DNA from: an uncultured Cryomorphaceae bacterium
GTDB lineage: Bacteria > Bacteroidota > Bacteroidia > Flavobacteriales > Schleiferiaceae
Length of the DNA stretch: 35,458 nucleotides
Direction: 5' to 3'
NCBI GenBank assembly: GCA_937129395.1
Contig: CAKZNE010000335.1
Coordinates: 1-35,458, forward strand
In this document: in pieces, positions 18,103 to 27,725 of the stretch
Layout of the letters: each line of letters starts with the position of its first letter
Position numbering within the stretch: the first letter of the stretch is position 1
Program-made: the position numbers and the translations under genes
The notes under the pieces: model-generated
The model's input: only the letters and a program-made list of their open reading frames with translations
Database searches by the model: none
Told to the model about the DNA's origin: nothing

Positions 18103-19959
18103 ATGGCTAAAAGAACCAGAAGTCATATTCTAGAGGACGAATCAAGAAATCAACTTCAGGCTATTATTCCTTCGGAATGGGTTGTAAGGGATAAACCTAA
18201 GGATTATGGAATTGATTGTGAAATCGAAATTTTCGATAGTAAAGGAAATCCAACAGGGGCTATCTTTTGGGTACAACTAAAAGCTACGGACTCAAAAAAA
18301 ACAGGTTTAGGTTTGAGTATAAAAAAAGAAAAGCTTAAACAGTTTAACTCATATCCTGTACCTGTTTTGTTTTTAAGATATTCTAGCCCTTTAGAATCAT
18401 TTTTTTATGAATGGAGCAATAAGTATTATTTCCTTGGGGTTAATTCTTCCTCGAAATCTATTAGCTTAAAATTTAATAAAGAATGGGACGGAACTACTCC
18501 GACTGATATTCAATCGTATCTAAAAAAAGTTAATCTGATTAAAAGGGGGGATTTTGAATTACCCTTAAGATGCTCAATAGTAAATTATACTAGTTCTGTT
18601 TCCATTGCTTATGCTATTAAATCAAGCTTCGAAAATTATAATGATTGTATCAGGTTTGACAATGAGGGTTACCTTTTTGAAATGACAATCTATGATAATA
18701 AGATGCTAATCACATTGATGAATGAATTCGCTGCATTTTTCTATATCAGTGAGGCTTCATTCAATGCTGATACACTATCTAAATCTATTGGTTGCGGTAT
18801 CTTAGTAATCTTAGCTCAAATTAAAAAATACGATCTATTAAATATTCTCTTTGATAGATTAGATTTAAAGAAATACTTAAGTAAAAATGTTGAAATCCTA
18901 AAATTCCTAATACCACATTTATTCAACGGGGAAAATGAAAACATGAATTTCATTCACCAGTGCATGGATGAAATTGATGATCCAGCTCTTGAGGTTCTTA
19001 CTAACATAACTTTACAAACCAATAGAAACAAAGCTTCAAAAAAAACTAGAGACAATATAATTTCTTTTTACCAGAAACTACTGGACAGTCCTAAAAGGAA
19101 CAGAACTGCGAAATCTACTTACCTGTATAATATTGGCAATATTTATACTTCGCGAGGTGACTACTTAAAAGCATTAAGTTTTTACAACAAAGCAAGAAAA
19201 TATAACCCTAAATATTTAGAATATGATTACTTCTTAGCGGAGTTGGCTGGAGTGCTTTTTGAGAGTGAGAAATATGACCTATCAAAAAAACTTTATAAAA
19301 AATCTCTTGAAATAAATGACTCTGAATATTTGAGATATGCTTTGTATGGTGACGCTTTGATGTTCACAGGTGAGTATTCAGAAGCGGTGAAGAATTTTAA
19401 TATATACTTGATAAATTCTGATGAAGCAAGTTCAGAGTATCAATTGAAATTTACTGCTTTAACCACTTTAATATCCACTGGGTATCCTAAAAGTCAAAAA
19501 AGAAATACTTTAGAATCTTCTAAATTGATTGGTGAGAGAGAAAATACATCACTAGAAAACTTAAAGGAAGCTGTCGGAAGAGATCTATTATGCAAATATG
19601 CCTGGTATGAACTAGGACATAGATATTTAGAACAAGATAAACTTAAGGACGCCTTTATATCTTTTTTGATGTCATCAGTTTTGTATAGATATGTTAATGC
19701 TCCTTGGATAAATTGCACAACATTATCACTTCAAATTAAAGAAACTGATATTTTATACTACCATGTAATTAACTGTTCTTATAGATTTTGTGGAGATGGT
19801 TATATTAGTGAATTAATGGACTATATTCAGAGTCTTAACCTTGATTTTGAAGAACAAATCCTCGAAGCAATAGAAAAGGCAATTCAGCCCATAAATCAAC
19901 CTAAAAAAGAGTTCAGACTAATTGATAATATTGGTGAGGTGATTACAGTTTTCATTTAA
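18103..19959 (+). CDS. DUF4365-like (PD-(D/E)XK-type) protein with TPR C-terminus
   Basis: KDYGIDCEIEIFD...GAIFWVQLKATD (D..E.QxK nuclease-like motif), then TPR-like YLYNIGNIYTSRGDYLKALSFYNKARKYNPKYLEY. Confidence 0.75.
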   Translation: MAKRTRSHILEDESRNQLQAIIPSEWVVRDKPKDYGIDCEIEIFDSKGNPTGAIFWVQLKATDSKKTGLGLSIKKEKLKQFNSYPVPVLFLRYSSPLESFFYEWSNKYYFLGVNSSSKSISLKFNKEWDGTTPTDIQSYLKKVNLIKRGDFELPLRCSIVNYTSSVSIAYAIKSSFENYNDCIRFDNEGYLFEMTIYDNKMLITLMNEFAAFFYISEASFNADTLSKSIGCGILVILAQIKKYDLLNILFDRLDLKKYLSKNVEILKFLIPHLFNGENENMNFIHQCMDEIDDPALEVLTNITLQTNRNKASKKTRDNIISFYQKLLDSPKRNRTAKSTYLYNIGNIYTSRGDYLKALSFYNKARKYNPKYLEYDYFLAELAGVLFESEKYDLSKKLYKKSLEINDSEYLRYALYGDALMFTGEYSEAVKNFNIYLINSDEASSEYQLKFTALTTLISTGYPKSQKRNTLESSKLIGERENTSLENLKEAVGRDLLCKYAWYELGHRYLEQDKLKDAFISFLMSSVLYRYVNAPWINCTTLSLQIKETDILYYHVINCSYRFCGDGYISELMDYIQSLNLDFEEQILEAIEKAIQPINQPKKEFRLIDNIGEVITVFI

Positions 19960-20116
19960 AAAAACAATTTGAGGCAAAAAAAAGAAACGATCTCTATTAG
20001 AAATTACAAGAGAGTAATGACCCAAATTAGAAAACGATAAGAATTTTGAATCATCTTTAAGTTCAAAGAGCTAACAACTTTCTTGGATAGATGTTCAAAG
20101 CTCATTCCAATGATGT

Positions 20117-23100
20117 TTAGCCATTAGACCATATTAAACGATAAAGTTCTTTTTTATTTTTAGGTGTTTCATTGAAAAAAGGCTCAATGTTGTTAGCTAG
20201 CAAGCCTCTTTGATGTGAATGTAGTGAAAAGAAAACTGGCTTCGGAGTTGTAGATTGTTGTACCGATGAATAAATATTGACCTTATCTGCGAGTTTGTAT
20301 TGGTGACCATCACTCGATGTCAAGATTCCATTGAAATATATACCTCGGTTTCCCATTGACACCATAGAGTTATTCACTGTTTCAAAAGTTTCTTCTAGCT
20401 TTTTAGTCCTAGGCACATTGGTATCGGTTCTCCAGTCTTGTTGTATTTCCTTGTATTTATCCGAATCCAAAAAGCGGTAACTATCAATTAAAGCAATGTA
20501 ATACGAGTGCTTCTGTGAAAAATTTTTGGAAGCGAACCTCTCTGCATAACTGGCCAAAAGATGATATCGCCTAGTTATTTTGATGTGATAAAGAATACCT
20601 TCAACAGTAAATGAGCTTCGGTGATTAAGATTAAATAGCTTTTTGAGCGGCTCAATGCACCTATGGTAGTAAATCTTATCGTTTAAATGACCTCTCATTT
20701 GACGGTTGAGGACAAACAACTGGTGCCATGAAGGAGCAGCATCTGGATACTGCTTTACATTCTCGTTAAGTAGTTGAGTGGCCTGGTGGTAAAGGTTTTC
20801 CATCTGTTTTAGATCCAATCTATCATTGCTAATATGAGCGATAAAAATACCAGCATGAACACTATTAACCACATGGTTAAAAGTTTGTGGGTTGTTTTTC
20901 TTAAAGTTGAGAATTACCCTCATAGCTTCCTGTAAGTCCTTCTTGTCCAATAGCCAGTTTGCTAGATGCGTCACTACGACAGGAGAATTACAATACTCTT
21001 TGACTTCTTTGATTAATGCGGAAAGTCGTTCCTTATTTCCAACTGACCACATGTATTTCGCAAAGTTTAGCTTATACCACCAGTTGGGGCGGTTGTTCAA
21101 CTGAATTATCTCCTCATAAAGAGCAGTTATCTCACGTTCGTATATGTCAAACCCTTTGTAGTTTGCCATAGCGTTAAGTATATAAGATCTAATCAAATTT
21201 TCACTATCAATATTTCTATAATAGAGATCAACCATTTTGGAAAACTTGAGAGTCTTATCATTTGTAAATTTGAGCAAATAGTTGAAGTATGTTCTCAGTA
21301 CAGGTAGTTGATGATATCCGTCATCTATCAATTTTTCGATTATACCTTCAGCAGCCTCTGGTTTTTTGTGGTCCAGGTAGTGACGGACAAGCCTATTTCG
21401 GGCGTGTAACGAGTCATCCTCAAAATTGTGGATAATGGTTGTTAATTGCTCTACAGCAAGGTTAACTTGCTTTCTTCGGGAAAAGAGGATGTACAATTCC
21501 ATGTACGTCTTGGGGACATCAGAAGTTTGAAGGTTACTTTCCTTTACGAATTCTTGAAATACCTTAATCAGTTTCTCTTCTTTAGGGATAAGCTCTTTAA
21601 GTAATTCATCATGTTTTAAAAACTTGTTTCTATACACATTGCGCAAAAAATGAATATGTCCTTGCATACTGGATGTCATACATCTTTCAATGGTGTTTTT
21701 AAACAAACCCTTTTTGTAGATTCCCTTTGGATCATCCCTTGACAGGAAAAATGGAATAACGTTCGGGTTACGAACTACCAGTAAATTAGAGCCTTCTACA
21801 AGTTGAAGCGGAAGGTCATGCTTGAAAAGATCAACATGTTCTACCGATGAGATTTCAACTCCAATTATCTCTAAGCACAAAGCGACCTGAGGTTGGATAT
21901 CATAGTAGTTAAAATTGGCAACAACTTTATACAAGGGCTCAAGCTTCTTGAATTCCGGATGACCATCGCAGAATGACAACCAGATGTTCCAATCAAATTT
22001 AAACTGATAACGTTTGGGGTCAAGAGCCCTCAGGTTTTGTAGCAGTTCAAATATTCTCTCAGTAGTTGTTCGGTTAGAATTTTTTACAAAATTTGGCCTG
22101 AAGGCATTAATCTGGGCTACATCAACGATGTTAAGTTTAGCAGCCAATCTCTTAAAAAGGGAAGAGTAAAATTTACTTGAGGAAAAGAAGATACAGTGTT
22201 CAATCGTTTGAATATGAGATGGTGCGATCTCTAAAAAAAATTGGTTCCGCTTTATACTGGTCAGCGATATTTTCTCCGTCATAAGCAAGGTAAAACCGTC
22301 TTCGTAATAGGTTTCAGAGAGTTGTACGATGAATGCTTCTAATTCATTGAAATGCTTGGAATAATTATCCAATAACACCAGCGAGTGTTTTCCTTTCGGT
22401 TCAGGAAAATACGGAATATTCTTTGGGTCATTGATTAGAAAAGTGTTGTAACGGTTATAGAACTGTTTTCCTAACTGGAACAGAAAAGTTGTTTTCCCAC
22501 TTCCCCCTCTTTCATTAATAGTGATAATAGAAGATATGCTGCCGAGAGCATTTTCCTTAAATCGATCTCCAAGATCTATCGGTATCTCATTGTCTGTAAT
22601 TAAGCGGTCACTTCTTTGCACATGAAGCTGATTGTCAATAATGTAGGGCAAAAATGAAGAGTGGCTGTTATTATTGATATAGAATTCCAACAGTTGTTCA
22701 TTGGTTTTTTTAGTTTCCGAAATCTCTTTCCAGTAGAATTTATTGAAATGTATTAAACCCGAAAATTTGATTGAATCAGGGCGATCAATTGGTTTGCGTA
22801 TATTCTTTTTCCATTTTTTTAATTTCTCTTCAAAAGGGATCTTTTGAGGCCTTATACCATTTAAAAACTGTAAGAGTTTTTTTGGTTTTCCATAGTCATA
22901 GTTGTGAAGATTACTAAAAACATTAACGTGCAATCCATTTTCTAAAAAATCAACCAACAATTTGTAAAGGAACTCTATTGTCTCCTCACTTGTAACTGTT
23001 CTGGGTTTCTTTTTATTCGCAGAATATTTTGGATGAGTTATAAAGTTTCGATACAATCTCAATTCGTGAAGAAAATCGATGTTCTTAGTATACCTTTTTA

Positions 23101-23431
23101 ACTCATCGATAGTTTCTCTAAATGAATTAATTATAATTAGTTGGTCGACATATTTCCCATGATAGTTGGAGTTTACATATTTTAATATCAAGGTATGAAT
23201 GACGGTTTCAATTATTATGCTTGCTTCCTTAAGCTTTTCGTTTTCAGATTCTGAATCAATCACCACTTTAAGATGGTGAGATAGCTGTTGTAGGTCAAAA
23301 TAATTCATATAACTATTAAAAAAACCTCTCCAATCGAACTGGAGAGGGGAGGGTTCATATTCAGTTGGGAATACTCTGAGTGAAGCAGAGCTATGCAAAT
23401 CATTTGGGTCGCAAGGCTTATAACGTTTCAC
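20117..23431 (-). CDS. HEPN-STAND-TPR-like NTPase, 1104 aa, GTG start
   Basis: LRLYRNFITHP (Rx4H), Walker A NERGGSGKTTFLFQL, Walker B-like HSLVLLDNYSK, long helical-repeat C-terminus. Start codon on the sequence is GTG, preceded in frame by TAG. Confidence 0.68.
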   Translation of the reverse strand: MKRYKPCDPNDLHSSASLRVFPTEYEPSPLQFDWRGFFNSYMNYFDLQQLSHHLKVVIDSESENEKLKEASIIIETVIHTLILKYVNSNYHGKYVDQLIIINSFRETIDELKRYTKNIDFLHELRLYRNFITHPKYSANKKKPRTVTSEETIEFLYKLLVDFLENGLHVNVFSNLHNYDYGKPKKLLQFLNGIRPQKIPFEEKLKKWKKNIRKPIDRPDSIKFSGLIHFNKFYWKEISETKKTNEQLLEFYINNNSHSSFLPYIIDNQLHVQRSDRLITDNEIPIDLGDRFKENALGSISSIITINERGGSGKTTFLFQLGKQFYNRYNTFLINDPKNIPYFPEPKGKHSLVLLDNYSKHFNELEAFIVQLSETYYEDGFTLLMTEKISLTSIKRNQFFLEIAPSHIQTIEHCIFFSSSKFYSSLFKRLAAKLNIVDVAQINAFRPNFVKNSNRTTTERIFELLQNLRALDPKRYQFKFDWNIWLSFCDGHPEFKKLEPLYKVVANFNYYDIQPQVALCLEIIGVEISSVEHVDLFKHDLPLQLVEGSNLLVVRNPNVIPFFLSRDDPKGIYKKGLFKNTIERCMTSSMQGHIHFLRNVYRNKFLKHDELLKELIPKEEKLIKVFQEFVKESNLQTSDVPKTYMELYILFSRRKQVNLAVEQLTTIIHNFEDDSLHARNRLVRHYLDHKKPEAAEGIIEKLIDDGYHQLPVLRTYFNYLLKFTNDKTLKFSKMVDLYYRNIDSENLIRSYILNAMANYKGFDIYEREITALYEEIIQLNNRPNWWYKLNFAKYMWSVGNKERLSALIKEVKEYCNSPVVVTHLANWLLDKKDLQEAMRVILNFKKNNPQTFNHVVNSVHAGIFIAHISNDRLDLKQMENLYHQATQLLNENVKQYPDAAPSWHQLFVLNRQMRGHLNDKIYYHRCIEPLKKLFNLNHRSSFTVEGILYHIKITRRYHLLASYAERFASKNFSQKHSYYIALIDSYRFLDSDKYKEIQQDWRTDTNVPRTKKLEETFETVNNSMVSMGNRGIYFNGILTSSDGHQYKLADKVNIYSSVQQSTTPKPVFFSLHSHQRGLLANNIEPFFNETPKNKKELYRLIWSNG

Positions 23432-23448
23432 ACTCTAGTTGTGAAACG
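23424..23448. promoter_or_regulatory. Palindrome overlapping the GTG start of the STAND gene
   Basis: CGTTTCACA-CTCTAGT-TGTGAAACG, perfect 9-bp arms. Confidence 0.55.
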
Positions 23449-23519
23449 AAATTATGCGAAACCGAAGAATTCATAGAACCTTTATCGCTGCATGTCATAC
23501 CATCGGGATTAAGTATCCT

Positions 23520-23548
23520 AAATGTTTAGCATAACATGCTAAACATTT
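23520..23548. promoter_or_regulatory. 29-bp perfect palindrome, candidate operator or UAS
   Basis: AAATGTTTAGCAT-AAC-ATGCTAAACATTT, 13-bp perfect arms, between regulator stop and STAND start. Confidence 0.6.
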
Positions 23549-23622
23549 CCTGAACTATTCGATTAGGAACACCTTCACTACATATCCTATCATAGCTTCA
23601 AAAAATGTCAAGCCTTTATATT

Positions 23623-25116
23623 TTATATGCGTGTTAATTTGTACTTCTTGATTTTAGTATCTAATGTTCTCTCCGCAATTCCCAAGGTTTTGTAGGTCCT
23701 GGATTTATTCCACGAAAACATATGGAGTACTTTTTGGATATGCTGCTTTTCCATGTCCTCCAAAAGCTGAGAAGCCGATGTTCCTTCGGGTGAACTTACC
23801 CGCTTAGGTAAATCCAATAACCGCACTTCCGTATTACAAAATGCATAGAGACGCTCCATCAAATGAATCAGTTCTCGGATATTCCCTGGAAAGGCATAAG
23901 CAAGAAGAATTTGCTCTGCTTGCTTGGAAAACTTTAAAGGTTTTCTTGGGCGTAATTTTTTGGCCATTGATCGGTTGAAATGATTGATACAAGCTTTCTT
24001 GTCTTTTAAAGGGAGCTCTCGAAGGGAAGGACATTCAATTTCTGCCACCGCCAGACGGTAAAAAAGATCAGCCCTAAACAAGCCCTTTTCTTTAAGTTCA
24101 AAAAGGTTTTTGTGGGAAGCGACAATCACTCGCACATCAGTGGGTATTTTTTCAAAACCACCAACCGGAGTTATAATACCATCTTGCAGTACCCTTAAAA
24201 GCGTTTGTTGGAACTTTGGCGAAATATCACCGATTTCATCAAGAAAGAGAGTACTACCACTGGCATGTTCAAATGCACCTTTGGTGTCTTTATTAGCACC
24301 AGTAAAGGCTCCTTCTTTATACCCAAATAATCTGCTTTCCAACAAGTCATCATTGTATGCCGCACAGTTTATAACAACAATATCCTTCCCCTTTCGGATT
24401 GAGTTTTCATGGATGTAGTTGGCGATTATATCTTTTCCAGTACCAGTTTCCCCGTGGATCAATACCGTAGGATGTACAGTGGCATGAGCAATTAAATAAG
24501 CTCTTTCGAGGACTTTATCGATTATCTCAGGTCTGAACAAATCTGAGGGAACTTTTTCATTACGCTCATCGTTAACACGGTTTTCAAGGACTCTGGCAAA
24601 ATCAGATTTTGTGACCGCTGTATATATCTTTTGAGGGAGAGCCCCATTTCTTTCATGGGGTGGACGAACCTGAAAAATTTTGACGTTTTCGTACTCACCA
24701 GCAATCAGATATGCCGCTGTTTGCATTGCAGGAGTGCCAGGAGATGTATAGATCTCAACTTGATATATCTCAGAGGAGAGTTCTGAAATGAGACTAACCA
24801 ACTTTGTTTTAATCTCATCGATGTTTATGACATCGGAAATCCCCATACATCTGGGTTTAAGATTATAATTAGGGAAACTTTGAGACAAAACCCTTGTAAG
24901 TTCAGGAAAATGAGGGTCATTATCTAGGTTTTCCCTACTTGTGGTGGCCAACAAATGATGCTCATCATAATCAAATAGATTCTGGTAAAAATCAAAGTGA
25001 GTTCCAGATTGGTTCACTTGAATCCTTCCATTCTCATCTTTTGTAAAATCATGTTTTTTTGCCATCCATGAGATTAGGATTTTCTTTTTCCCTACGATGG
25101 GAGTTTTCTTTTTCAT
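23623..25116 (-). CDS. Sigma54-interacting activator with RtcR-like (CARF-type) sensor domain
   Basis: VLIHGETGTGKDIIANYIH, ESRLFGYKEGAFTGA, STLFLDEIGDIS; C-terminal Fis-like HTH. N-terminal QVEIYTSPGTPAMQTAAYLIAGEYENVKIFQVRPP is CARF/RtcR-like. Confidence 0.85.
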   Translation of the reverse strand: MKKKTPIVGKKKILISWMAKKHDFTKDENGRIQVNQSGTHFDFYQNLFDYDEHHLLATTSRENLDNDPHFPELTRVLSQSFPNYNLKPRCMGISDVINIDEIKTKLVSLISELSSEIYQVEIYTSPGTPAMQTAAYLIAGEYENVKIFQVRPPHERNGALPQKIYTAVTKSDFARVLENRVNDERNEKVPSDLFRPEIIDKVLERAYLIAHATVHPTVLIHGETGTGKDIIANYIHENSIRKGKDIVVINCAAYNDDLLESRLFGYKEGAFTGANKDTKGAFEHASGSTLFLDEIGDISPKFQQTLLRVLQDGIITPVGGFEKIPTDVRVIVASHKNLFELKEKGLFRADLFYRLAVAEIECPSLRELPLKDKKACINHFNRSMAKKLRPRKPLKFSKQAEQILLAYAFPGNIRELIHLMERLYAFCNTEVRLLDLPKRVSSPEGTSASQLLEDMEKQHIQKVLHMFSWNKSRTYKTLGIAERTLDTKIKKYKLTRI

Positions 25117-25501
25117 AATTAGAAGGGTCTAAATGCCTTAAAAATTACGGCGTTATGGTGTTTTCTATTGAATTCTGAATTTTTAAATAGCTGGTTATCA
25201 ATGCTAATTTTTAGGGAATAGCTATTGGAATGGGTAAGCCAGAATCGTTCTTTACTTGTTTTCATCGAAATACATTCAAATTAGAAGACCTCTAAACTAT
25301 ATAGGCCCAACGCAAGAGCGTTGCGGAAAACCTCAAGAGGGGTGTGTTCTCTTGAATATTTCGATTTCAGCATGTAAAAGAATTGATTTTAGGATACCCC
25401 AGTTGCCATTTAAGGGAATGGTTTTTATCTCGACTGGCGTTATCCTATCCCTTGTAAAACAACATAGATCTATGGAGATATTAATTTAAATCTATTATCA
25501 G

Positions 25502-25669
25502 ATGAAAAAATATCTTCTAATTTTAATTGTGAGTATCTTTTCCTTGATCATTATGTCTTGTGAAAAGGATGAGTTTAACTCCTCCAACAACGGCCAAGGC
25601 GATTCAGACTGCTGTGGCCATGAAATACCATTGCCAATTGAACCTGGAGATACTTTAGGGGGAGAGTAG
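25502..25669 (+). CDS. Small lipoprotein, 55 aa, Cys-Cys motif
   Basis: MKKYLLILIVSIFSLIIMSCEKDEFNSSNNGQGDSDCCGHEIPLPIEPGDTLGGE*. Lipobox IMSC; followed by a terminator. Confidence 0.6.
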   Translation: MKKYLLILIVSIFSLIIMSCEKDEFNSSNNGQGDSDCCGHEIPLPIEPGDTLGGE

Positions 25670-25697
25670 TTTAAGGGCGATTGCTACCTAACTGATG

Positions 25698-25722
25698 AAA
25701 CCCGCACCAGAAGTGCGGGTTT
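25698..25722 (+). terminator. Hairpin terminator
   Basis: AACCCGCAC-CAGAA-GTGCGGGTTTTT. Confidence 0.8.
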
Positions 25723-25742
25723 TTCATTTACTTTTATAAAAT

Positions 25743-27725
25743 ATGTTGCACAGATTTATCAATATTACCTCACTTTATATTGGGTTCCTTCTTCTTCTCA
25801 TTAGTTGTTCAGAATCTCACCTAGATTCTGAATCAGAAAACAAACTAAACCAAAAGGATTCTATTGTTTTATTAATTAACAAGGGGAAAATAAGCATTGA
25901 TTCAATATATTATTTAGACATGGCTATAAGGATAGCTGAGACTAAAGGGTATGATTCTTTGTGGTTTTCGGCATTGGATTTTAGAAGTAATCTTTTTTAT
26001 AAAGACAAAAATTATTCTTCTTTTTATTCAGACAGCAAAAATTATTATAATCGAGCATTAGAAAAAAATGATACCCTTCGAAAAGCTGAAGGTGGATTTA
26101 AGCTAGGAAGCTATTTTCTAAAGCGTAATATTTTGGACAGTGCATTCTTTTTCTTTTATCAGGCTAGTAAGGACTATCAATTGTTGAGCGATAGTGTACA
26201 AGCAGCTTCCAACCTGCTTAACATGGCCATTATTCAAAATTATACAAGGGATTTCTTTGGAAGTGAGGAAATTTCAGTTAAGGCTTTAACTCTTCTTAAG
26301 AACAACCCCAAGCCCGTTAAGCTTCTTTTGGGAATTTACAATAACCTAGGAATGGTTACCCGGAATTTGAATCGATATAAAGAATCAGTAAAGTGGTATG
26401 AAAAAAGTCTATCCCTTATTCGTAATCCGAGAGAGAGGATGGTGGTGTTAAACAATATGGGAGTGGGATATAAATTCCAAGGGCAATTTAAGAAAGCCGT
26501 TGCTAATTTCAACGAAGCCCTTTTATTGGACTCGACAAATAAACACATGCTAGTGGTAGCAACCATCCTTGACAATATGGGGCATTGCCATTTACTCGAG
26601 AAGCAAAATGCCACTTTGGATATTTACAATATCCTAAATAGAGCCTATCAAATCAGGATTAAGCAATCCAACCAGTTGGGTTTGTTTGAAAGCAAACTTC
26701 ATTTATCTGAGTATTTCTTTTTAGACGATGACTTAACAAAAGCCTTTGCATTTGCTAAGGAGGCTTTGGTCATTGCACAAAAAAATGGATTTACCTCAAA
26801 TGAACTAAGAGCCTTAAAGGTTTTATCCGAAAGGAGCGTTAATGCCAAGTGGAGCAAAGACCTTCTTTTGAAGATGGATGAAATTGATAGATCTGGAAAA
26901 TCCTATCAGCAGCAATTTGCCTCGATCCTATATGAATCTGAATTAAAGGAAGAAAAGAACCAGTCGCTTCAAAGCATAAACCAGCGTCAGGATAAAAGCC
27001 TGAAAACCCAGAAGAAATGGGGAATTATTTCTCTAGTGGTAATTGGATTGATTGTCATTTTATTAATATCTGTTTATTACAATTACAAGCAACAACAAAA
27101 GCTTCACGAAAGCCAACTCCTTATTGAAAGACTCAAGGCGAAAAGTGAAGAAAAGCATTTATTGTCTTTGCATTTACATGATGATATTTCAACGGATTTG
27201 TTGGTAGGCCTGCAACGGGCTGAGGACCTTATGGGGCAGGGCAATCATAAAGAATGGAGTGAAATATTAGATTTATTTGAAAACACCTATGAAAATTTGA
27301 GGACAATATCTCAAGATATAAGCATAACTAGTTTTCAGATTATCCCTTTTGAAAGGAAAATTGAAAATCTAATTCAGATTTTTTCTTTTAAGAATGGTTT
27401 GAATATCTCTCAAGAAGGAATGGAGGAGATAAATTGGAATGAAATTACGGTTGATTTAAAGGTGGAGTTCTATTTAATTGTAAAAGAGGCATTCAATAAT
27501 ATCATTAAACACTCCAAGGCTACTCAGGCAATTCTGCTGTTTTCCCAAAAAGGAAATAAACTAAATGTATCCATATCAGATAATGGGATTGGAATTGAAG
27601 AAACTCAGGCATCAGGAGTTGGAATGTTAAACATCCAAAGTAGAATTGAAAAAATAGAAGGAAAACTAAAGGTTATATCAGATAATAAAGGGACAACCCT
27701 TTTAATTGTACTACCTAAATTATGA
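25743..27725 (+). CDS. TPR-containing sensor histidine kinase (LytS/NarX-like)
   Basis: N-term lipobox (LLLISCSES), TPRs, one TM, H-box LHLHDDISTDLLVGLQ, HATPase VKEAFNNIIKHSKATQ...ISDNGIGIEETQASGVGMLNIQSRIE. Confidence 0.88.
   Translation: MLHRFINITSLYIGFLLLLISCSESHLDSESENKLNQKDSIVLLINKGKISIDSIYYLDMAIRIAETKGYDSLWFSALDFRSNLFYKDKNYSSFYSDSKNYYNRALEKNDTLRKAEGGFKLGSYFLKRNILDSAFFFFYQASKDYQLLSDSVQAASNLLNMAIIQNYTRDFFGSEEISVKALTLLKNNPKPVKLLLGIYNNLGMVTRNLNRYKESVKWYEKSLSLIRNPRERMVVLNNMGVGYKFQGQFKKAVANFNEALLLDSTNKHMLVVATILDNMGHCHLLEKQNATLDIYNILNRAYQIRIKQSNQLGLFESKLHLSEYFFLDDDLTKAFAFAKEALVIAQKNGFTSNELRALKVLSERSVNAKWSKDLLLKMDEIDRSGKSYQQQFASILYESELKEEKNQSLQSINQRQDKSLKTQKKWGIISLVVIGLIVILLISVYYNYKQQQKLHESQLLIERLKAKSEEKHLLSLHLHDDISTDLLVGLQRAEDLMGQGNHKEWSEILDLFENTYENLRTISQDISITSFQIIPFERKIENLIQIFSFKNGLNISQEGMEEINWNEITVDLKVEFYLIVKEAFNNIIKHSKATQAILLFSQKGNKLNVSISDNGIGIEETQASGVGMLNIQSRIEKIEGKLKVISDNKGTTLLIVLPKL

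Noticed and set aside
23449-23519. Sigma54 -24/-12 promoter upstream of the STAND gene
   Set aside because: GG/GC pairs on the minus strand (e.g. TGGTATGACATGC) have the wrong spacing, so no promoter is called.
24110-24418. ORF opposite the sigma54 activator
   Set aside because: Shadow of a conserved AAA+ domain on the other strand.
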